This document shows positions 34,038 to 39,589 of a stretch of DNA of 39,589 nucleotides, one piece after another. The translations under genes were made by a program, and so were the position numbers. The stretch covers positions 1 through 39,589 of the forward strand of contig JAFECR010000003.1 in the NCBI GenBank assembly GCA_018242045.1, read 5' to 3'. The stretch is from Pseudomonadota bacterium. GTDB lineage: Bacteria > Pseudomonadota > Gammaproteobacteria > Berkiellales > Berkiellaceae. Below the pieces are notes generated by a model. That model was not told the DNA's origin. It was given only the letters and a program-made list of their open reading frames with translations, and ran no database searches. Position 1 is the first letter of the stretch; each line of letters starts with the position of its first letter.

Positions 34038-34733
34038 TTAGATAGCTAAAACAGCTTTAACAAAAGGAATGGTTAGACGCCGTTGTGCTGCTAAAGAAGC
34101 CCTATCTAGCCTGTCTAATAGATCGTATAAATGAGGCATTGCGCGTTGCGCGCGGCGAATTAAAAAGACTCCAACTTCCCTGGAAAGTACCAAACCCCGT
34201 TGTTTTGCGCGTAACTGCAAGGCTGCTAGCAATTGTTCTTCGTCCAAGGCTTGGATCTGATAGGTGATCCCCCATGCTAAACGAGATTTGAGATCTGCCA
34301 ATTGTAAAGACAATAAAGCAGGCGGCACATTGGCAGCCACAATGAGTCGGCGATTGGCCGTGCGTAAACGATTAAATAAATAGAACAAAGCTTCTTCCCA
34401 AAAAGCATTGCCACAGATAGCTTCAATATCATCTAAACAGACAAGTCCTAAACGTTCAAAGCCTTCAATAAGTTTATGAGGACTACCTTTGACAAGATCA
34501 GCTAAAGGTAAATAAACAGCGCCTAAACCAAAACGCACAGCATCATTGCAAGCGCCTTGTAATAAATGAGTACGCCCAACCCCTTCTCTCCCCCACAAAT
34601 AAATAAATTGCTCGCCTTCGCCTTTAGCGGCTCTTTTAATGTTGGTTAAGATCTGCAAATTATCCCCTGGGTAAAAAGTTTCCAAGGTACAATCATCACG
34701 CAAGCCAATGCTTAACGGTAATTGCAATGACAT
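34038..34733 (-). CDS. hda: DnaA inactivator Hda
   Basis: Hda, an AAA+ DnaA homologue lacking the DNA-binding domain, stimulates DnaA-ATP hydrolysis with the clamp. I chose ATG 34733 (231 residues, MSLQLPLSIGLRDD); QLPL near the start is the clamp-binding motif typical of Hda. The degenerate Walker A GREGVGRTH (Arg for Lys) and the Walker B LVCLDDIEAI are family features. A longer frame from 34787 would overlap the end of perM. It lies 10 bp after perM. Confidence 0.92.
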   Translation of the reverse strand: MSLQLPLSIGLRDDCTLETFYPGDNLQILTNIKRAAKGEGEQFIYLWGREGVGRTHLLQGACNDAVRFGLGAVYLPLADLVKGSPHKLIEGFERLGLVCLDDIEAICGNAFWEEALFYLFNRLRTANRRLIVAANVPPALLSLQLADLKSRLAWGITYQIQALDEEQLLAALQLRAKQRGLVLSREVGVFLIRRAQRAMPHLYDLLDRLDRASLAAQRRLTIPFVKAVLAI

Positions 34734-34743
34734 CGTAGGTTCT

Positions 34744-35838
34744 TTATTTTCCACGCCGCCCCCCTTGTGTGGCATTTGGCGCGACATTAATAACGGGGAA
34801 TTTATGTAATAATTCTCGCAAAATAACGACTAAAATGGCAGTTAAAGGCAAGGCAATGACCACGCCGACAAACCCTAACAAATGCCCGCCTGCTAATACC
34901 GCAAAAATAACGACCACGGGATGTAACCCTAATTTATCACCTACCAATAACGGCGTTAATACCATTCCTTCTAGAACATGACCTATGCCAAAAACAACCA
35001 ATACCCCTGCAATGTGTAAGGCACTGTGAAATTGAAAATAGGCCACCAACAACGCAGCACCTAGTCCAACGATGCTGCCAAGATAAGGAACAATGCTTAA
35101 AAAGCCTGCCAACATGCCAAGCAATAAGGAAAAGTTAACGCCAACAATCGTTAATCCAAGACTATAAAAGGTACCAAGCGCGACCATAACAGAAAGCTGG
35201 CCACGCACGAATGTAGCTAATACCACATCGCATTGACGCGCGATCTTAATAATGGTGGCTGCATATTGCTGGGGTAATAAAGATTTTGCTGCTTTCAAAA
35301 TTTGCTGCCAATCTCGCAATAAATAAAAAGTTGCAACTAAAACAATCAACAAATGCATCAACCATTCCAATAAAGCCAAGCCTGAATGAAACACGGTTTG
35401 CCACATCCATTTTGCCGCATGACTTGCTTGCGACATATGTTGAGTAAGCACGTTCTTTAATGTTTGTATATCAAAAATCTTCTCGTCAACGCCAAAAGCA
35501 ACTAATTGTGGCATTAAAACTGTTTGTAACCATGTTATAAAAATTGGAAGCTTTGTGAGCAAGCTTTGAATTTGATGTTGTAACGCCGGTATTAAGAAAA
35601 ACATCACTAAAGCAAGAATAACCAACAGCAATACAAAGACGAGAATAACCACCAGCGTACGAGGCATTTTCCATTTACCTTTGGAAAAAAACTCAACAAT
35701 GGGATCGGCAAGATAGGCAAACACAGCGGCAAGTAAAAAGGGAGCTAAGACTGGCGCTAAATAAAAAATAAACGCCCCTAACAAGCCCAAGCTAAATAAG
35801 ATGACAACAAATAACAAAGCGTACTGCAATGGATTCAT
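34744..35838 (-). CDS. perM: AI-2E family permease (PerM-like)
   Basis: ATG 35838, with AAAGGGAG 4 bases upstream, gives 364 residues. Seven or eight hydrophobic helices are visible, beginning ALLFVVILFSLGLLGAFIF, and the family signatures VPYLGSIVG and LTPLLVGDKLGLHPVVVIFA are present. The family includes E. coli YhhT/PerM and TqsA. The substrate is unknown. It lies between DUF2066 and hda, the standard gammaproteobacterial arrangement. Confidence 0.9.
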   Translation of the reverse strand: MNPLQYALLFVVILFSLGLLGAFIFYLAPVLAPFLLAAVFAYLADPIVEFFSKGKWKMPRTLVVILVFVLLLVILALVMFFLIPALQHQIQSLLTKLPIFITWLQTVLMPQLVAFGVDEKIFDIQTLKNVLTQHMSQASHAAKWMWQTVFHSGLALLEWLMHLLIVLVATFYLLRDWQQILKAAKSLLPQQYAATIIKIARQCDVVLATFVRGQLSVMVALGTFYSLGLTIVGVNFSLLLGMLAGFLSIVPYLGSIVGLGAALLVAYFQFHSALHIAGVLVVFGIGHVLEGMVLTPLLVGDKLGLHPVVVIFAVLAGGHLLGFVGVVIALPLTAILVVILRELLHKFPVINVAPNATQGGRRGK

Positions 35839-35848
35839 ACAGCTCCCT

Positions 35849-36925
35849 TTAGTCTTCTTGATTCTCTTCCCATAAAGGCGCACGAGCAACAATCCAACGG
35901 TAGGTAAACTCAACCCCAGTCACATCTTGGAATGAAGGCATAAAACGTTGATCCATACCCAATACTTGTTCTAAGGCTTGGCGTCCATTATCACCACGAG
36001 GTGTGATTTCAAAAATTGCCACTGCGCCAAAGAGTTGATGAATATTAACATCGATAACTGGATTTAAGCTCTTCAAATAATTTTCAACATTATTGAAATC
36101 AGCTGCAGATTGAACCCCTTCTATCCCTATTAAAAATGGCTTACCTTTAACTTCAGTTGCGTGCCCAGTCGCTTGGTTTTGATTTTTTAAATAAGGGATA
36201 ATTCCAGCAAAACCTTCGGATAACACGGCTTCTAAGGAAGCGCCTTGTACTTTCCAAGCAGGAGAATCATTTGTTAAAACTTGCCATTGTGCCTCCCAAT
36301 TTTCAGCATTATGCATGACGCGCCCTAATAAGATAGTTTGGGCACCATAGCGTAAGGAAGCCTGCTGTAACACCGTTGGAAATTGCCCCCAAACATCGGT
36401 CACTGTAATGGCAGACATATCTTCTAAATCCATTAATGGCAGTATCAGGGGGATCCCTTTTAATTTGGCAAGTTGATGGAGATACGTTTGTAACGCAGGG
36501 TCGGTTTCTTGACCTATCAACCGCCGCTGATGATTGTCTTCAATCGCTAGCCACAATACAACCGTAGGACGACGCTGCCCCCACACCATATGCCCCATTT
36601 TTTGTATTAATTGATTAACTAAATCAGGACTATATTTTACTTGCAGGTTATTGCCATCATATGAATATTGCTCAACATAATCAGGAGCATTTTTCAAAGC
36701 GCGCATCGCTTCTGGGTTTTCTTTTAATGAAACTGAAGTACTAATCCGTTCCAATACAATCGCCAAGCCTTGCTGCACTAATTGTCGCCATTCTTCTTGC
36801 GATTGTGATTGGCTCTCCAAAGAAACTTCATATAAGTGGGTTACTACCGTCTGAGCATTGGCGCATAGGCACAAGCAAAATAACAATATGCTGGCCAAAA
36901 GTCGTTGCGTCTTTTGTTTTCTCAT
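35849..36925 (-). CDS. DUF2066 periplasmic protein
   Basis: The 358 residues begin with a Sec signal peptide (KQKTQRLLASILLFCLCLCANA). The DUF2066 core follows: VSLESQSQSQEEWRQLVQQG with LAIVLERISTS, DYVEQYSYDG and PTVVLWLAIED. The stop is 10 bp before the perM start, and the gene is divergent from purM, a context conserved in gammaproteobacteria. The molecular role is not established. Confidence 0.9.
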   Translation of the reverse strand: MRKQKTQRLLASILLFCLCLCANAQTVVTHLYEVSLESQSQSQEEWRQLVQQGLAIVLERISTSVSLKENPEAMRALKNAPDYVEQYSYDGNNLQVKYSPDLVNQLIQKMGHMVWGQRRPTVVLWLAIEDNHQRRLIGQETDPALQTYLHQLAKLKGIPLILPLMDLEDMSAITVTDVWGQFPTVLQQASLRYGAQTILLGRVMHNAENWEAQWQVLTNDSPAWKVQGASLEAVLSEGFAGIIPYLKNQNQATGHATEVKGKPFLIGIEGVQSAADFNNVENYLKSLNPVIDVNIHQLFGAVAIFEITPRGDNGRQALEQVLGMDQRFMPSFQDVTGVEFTYRWIVARAPLWEENQED

Positions 36926-37060
36926 TTTTCCCCTCTCTTTGTTGGAAAGAGTATATCAGAGTTAAACAACCTACCGAAACTTATAGCGAGATTAAGTCGC
37001 ATTTAGCGCCCTAAATCGTTAGAATATGGCCTCTTTAAAACTAATTTTAGGCTGTTGCAA

Positions 37061-38101
37061 ATGTCAAAGCCAATTACATATCGTGATGCTGGCGTCAATA
37101 TTGACGCAGGAAATGAGTTAGTAGATAAAATAAAAAAAATCGTTTCTATAACAAACCGCCCTGGCGTTATGGGTGGCATTGGTGGCTTTGGCGGGTGCTT
37201 TGATCTCTCTGCCCTCAAAAACTACCGCAACCCTGTTCTCGTCTCTGCAACCGATGGTGTGGGCACAAAATTACGACTTGCAATAGAGTGCCAACAACAT
37301 CACACCATTGGCATTGATTTGGTTGCGATGTGCGTGAATGATCTGGTGGTGATGGGCGCAGAGCCGCTCTTCTTTTTAGATTATTTTGCCACCGGCAAAT
37401 TGGATATTAGCGTTGCGCAAGATGTTATCTCAGGCATTGCACAAGGCTGTCAAATGGCAAACGCCGCCTTAATTGGTGGTGAAACTGCAGAAATGCCTGG
37501 TTTATATGCAACAAAAGATTACGATTTAGCTGGTTTTTGCGTTGGTATCGCAGAAAAAGAAGATATCATCGATGGGCGACATATCGTTGAAAACGATACC
37601 CTCATCGCGCTTGGCTCTAGTGGACCTCATTCAAATGGTTATTCCTTGATTCGTCATATCCTGCAAACCAAGCAAATTCCGCTGACACAAACGATCCATG
37701 AAAAGCCCTTATCTGAAGTGTTACTGGCCCCCACTCGGATTTACGTCAAATCCTTACTCGCACTGGTTAAGGCAAAATTACTCAAAGGCGCAGCCCATAT
37801 TACAGGAGGCGGCTTTATCGATAATATCCCTCGGATCTTACCCGAACATTTAGCGGCCAGGCTTGATTGTGATTCTTGGATCTTACCTCCTATTTTTAGT
37901 TGGTTACAAGAACAAGGACAAATTACTCAAACAGAATTAAGACGTACTTTTAATTGTGGTGTGGGCATGGTTATCTGTGTGAGCGCTGCAGATTCAAACG
38001 ATGCGCTCTCCATACTCAAAGCTCAAGGTGAAAATGCTTGGATCATCGGTCAGGTTAAAAATCGTGTTAAACAAGGTGTAGAATTCTCTGATGAACCCTA
38101 A
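37061..38101 (+). CDS. purM: Phosphoribosylformylglycinamidine cyclo-ligase
   Basis: PurM (AIR synthetase) makes aminoimidazole ribotide, step 5 of purine synthesis. [36 protein letters not shown] and [15 protein letters not shown] are diagnostic; [12 protein letters not shown] and [13 protein letters not shown] follow. ATG 37061 gives 346 residues; an in-frame TTG at 37055 would add two. The last 11 bp overlap purN. Confidence 0.97.
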   Translation: MSKPITYRDAGVNIDAGNELVDKIKKIVSITNRPGVMGGIGGFGGCFDLSALKNYRNPVLVSATDGVGTKLRLAIECQQHHTIGIDLVAMCVNDLVVMGAEPLFFLDYFATGKLDISVAQDVISGIAQGCQMANAALIGGETAEMPGLYATKDYDLAGFCVGIAEKEDIIDGRHIVENDTLIALGSSGPHSNGYSLIRHILQTKQIPLTQTIHEKPLSEVLLAPTRIYVKSLLALVKAKLLKGAAHITGGGFIDNIPRILPEHLAARLDCDSWILPPIFSWLQEQGQITQTELRRTFNCGVGMVICVSAADSNDALSILKAQGENAWIIGQVKNRVKQGVEFSDEP

Positions 38102-38759
38102 ATGTCGCACTGTGGTGATGATTGGCGGAAATGGCAGTAATTTGCAGGCCATTATTGATAGTTCTGCATTATCCTCCTTAATCGATATTGTCGGTGTCAT
38201 TAGTCATCGACCAAAAGCTTATGGCCTGATACGAGCAATCAACGCTAAGATCCCTACCTCGGTGGTAGATCATACCCAATATACCGAAGACGCTTTTAAT
38301 CATGCTTTGGCTGATGTTGTACAAAAATATCAACCTCAACTTATTCTACTAGCTGGTTTCATGCGGATTTTAACTCCGGCTTTTATTGATAGATTTGCGG
38401 GAATAATTTTAAATATCCATCCCGCTTTATTACCTAAATACAAAGGTTTACATACCCATCAGCGTGTGATTGAGGCAGGCGATAGTGAACATGGCGCCAC
38501 AGTCCATTTTGTCACTTCAGAGTTAGATAGCGGCCCAATTGTAGCTCAGATCAAAATTCCTGTTTATCCAAAAGAAACAGCCGAGGAACTTGCCAAACGT
38601 GTTCTGGTAGTCGAGCACTGGCTATATCCTCAAGTAATACAATGGTTTGCACAAAATCGCTTAAAATTCGAGCAAAAAATTGTTACATTAGACGGTAAAC
38701 GGTTAACCTCCCAAGATTATTTGTTATCGTTACCGGCCACGCAAGGAATAGTAAGTTGA
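38091..38759 (+). CDS. purN: Phosphoribosylglycinamide formyltransferase
   Basis: PurN uses 10-formyltetrahydrofolate to formylate GAR. The phosphate loop [10 protein letters not shown] and the catalytic segment [17 protein letters not shown] with Asn and His are present. [20 protein letters not shown] carries the catalytic Asp. At 222 residues it is slightly longer than usual, the extra being C-terminal. It overlaps purM by 11 bp and the next gene by 4 bp. Confidence 0.97.
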   Translation: MNPKCRTVVMIGGNGSNLQAIIDSSALSSLIDIVGVISHRPKAYGLIRAINAKIPTSVVDHTQYTEDAFNHALADVVQKYQPQLILLAGFMRILTPAFIDRFAGIILNIHPALLPKYKGLHTHQRVIEAGDSEHGATVHFVTSELDSGPIVAQIKIPVYPKETAEELAKRVLVVEHWLYPQVIQWFAQNRLKFEQKIVTLDGKRLTSQDYLLSLPATQGIVS

Positions 38760-39517
38760 AAAACCCAATATCCCAGCTCAATTTCTTTTTTATCAGTTCG
38801 ATTACTGTTATCCTCATTTGGATGATGAGTACCAGCGTAAAAGGCTATGTGAGAACGGATCTTAATGCTTTTCCACTGCAGGAATATGAAGCACATTACG
38901 CAGTAACTTGGCTTGGCGTTTATGCCGGAAAATCTGTTCATAAATTACACCGACAAACAAATGGCCATTACCATTATGAAGCCAAAACCGAGCCTCATAT
39001 GCGTATTTTGCCATACCATTATGTTGAGAGCAGCGACTTTGCTTGGCAAAACGGCCAAATTGTACCTCAAAATTATTTTTATAATATTCAAGAAGGTGCA
39101 AAACGCAAAAAAGGCAATGTTTCTTTTGATTGGAAAAGTAATAAAATTCGCAACACTCACATCAAACAGCCTTGGGAGGCTGCTTTAACACTTGGCACTC
39201 AGGACAAACTCACTCAAACCTTGTGTTTACGACAAGCATTACTCAATAAAAGCCCCTCTCTTGAATTTATGGTGGCAGAACAAGACAAGCTTAAAAATTA
39301 TACTTTTATCGTTCTTGGAAATGAGCGCTTACAAACAAAGCTCGGCCTACTTGATACGATTAAGGTGGAACATATTTCCCGTAAAGGCCATCGCACCACC
39401 ATGTGGTTTGCAAAAAAATATGAATATCTACCTGTTAAAATGACTCAGTCACGCAAAGGCAAGCAAGTCGCCAACGGCGAAATAGTATCGTTTACACCTA
39501 TTCTTGCGCCAGTTTGA
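38756..39517 (+). CDS. DUF3108 exported protein
   Basis: The 253 residues start at a TTG that overlaps the purN stop (TTGA), with AAGGAA upstream. An N-terminal hydrophobic helix (FFFISSITVILIWMMSTSVKG) acts as signal peptide or anchor. The DUF3108 core follows: YEAHYAVTWLGVYAGKS, YHYEAKTEPHMRIL and a C-terminal KYEYLPVKMTQSRKG strand. It is predicted to be periplasmic and beta-rich. DUF3108 genes commonly follow purN in gammaproteobacteria; the function is unknown. After its stop, 39518-39589 shows no gene. Confidence 0.88.
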   Translation: MKNPISQLNFFFISSITVILIWMMSTSVKGYVRTDLNAFPLQEYEAHYAVTWLGVYAGKSVHKLHRQTNGHYHYEAKTEPHMRILPYHYVESSDFAWQNGQIVPQNYFYNIQEGAKRKKGNVSFDWKSNKIRNTHIKQPWEAALTLGTQDKLTQTLCLRQALLNKSPSLEFMVAEQDKLKNYTFIVLGNERLQTKLGLLDTIKVEHISRKGHRTTMWFAKKYEYLPVKMTQSRKGKQVANGEIVSFTPILAPV

Positions 39518-39589
39518 AATACTCGCACCAAGCAAGCTAATCCCCAGGCAGCAGCTTTTGTATTGGGTGCATGACTGGGGTGAGTAAGC

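Overview
The window looks like chromosome from a low-GC, host-associated gammaproteobacterium of the Legionellales type. Conserved blocks (pssA-holD, gltX-cysS, bamD / rluD-pgeF-clpB, hda-perM-DUF2066 / purM-purN-DUF3108) have typical gammaproteobacterial order. Between them lie islands of eukaryote-like genes: ankyrin, LRR, F-box-like, protein kinase, caspase-like and Ulp1-like peptidase, and myo-inositol oxygenase. Amoeba-associated Legionellales such as Legionella, Coxiella relatives or Ca. Berkiella fit this picture. The genus cannot be fixed from the sequence alone. Nuclear-localisation-like C-termini on several putative effectors would suit a lifestyle in or around the host nucleus; that is inference.

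Layout. 1-900: edge of a transposase-like gene, then a nucleotidyltransferase-substrate-binding (HI0074/HepT-like) gene that ends within a large palindrome. 895-3400: holD, pssA, a DUF3579/DUF4124 pair and a histone-H1-like AT-hook protein. 3735-5906: a palindromic repeat, then a minus-strand cluster of Xre antitoxin, RES toxin and a secreted eukaryotic-type myo-inositol oxygenase, with a well-formed operator/promoter. 5993-8804: a short repeat protein and a 785-residue ankyrin/caspase-like protein. 8813-13279: cysS, gltX, ppiB, lpxH and a small membrane protein. 13480-19963: a candidate effector island with an ankyrin protein, a small protein, a eukaryote-like kinase with an acidic repeat tail, a collapsed cassette, and two paralogous F-box-like/LRR proteins. 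20034-27237: clpB (with a heat-shock-type promoter), pgeF, rluD, bamD, proS and a small conserved protein. 27254-29596: a small secreted peptide and two paralogues, one with a complete Ulp1/YopJ-like (clan CE) active-site signature and one with that region deleted. 29632-31160: an OmpA-family lipoprotein, acyP and a WrbA-like gene. 31213-33921: two coiled-coil proteins of unknown role. 34038-39517: hda, perM, DUF2066, purM, purN and DUF3108.

The most interesting theme is a set of probable host-directed proteins built from shared parts. The LRR proteins, the short protein at 5993 and perhaps the caspase-like protein share an N-terminal linker containing an AIVxYQ-type motif. The LRR proteins and the kinase end in basic, NLS-like peptides. 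Their genes are separated by a repeated unit of stop codon, hairpin and leader, and one copy of that unit survives with almost its whole gene missing.
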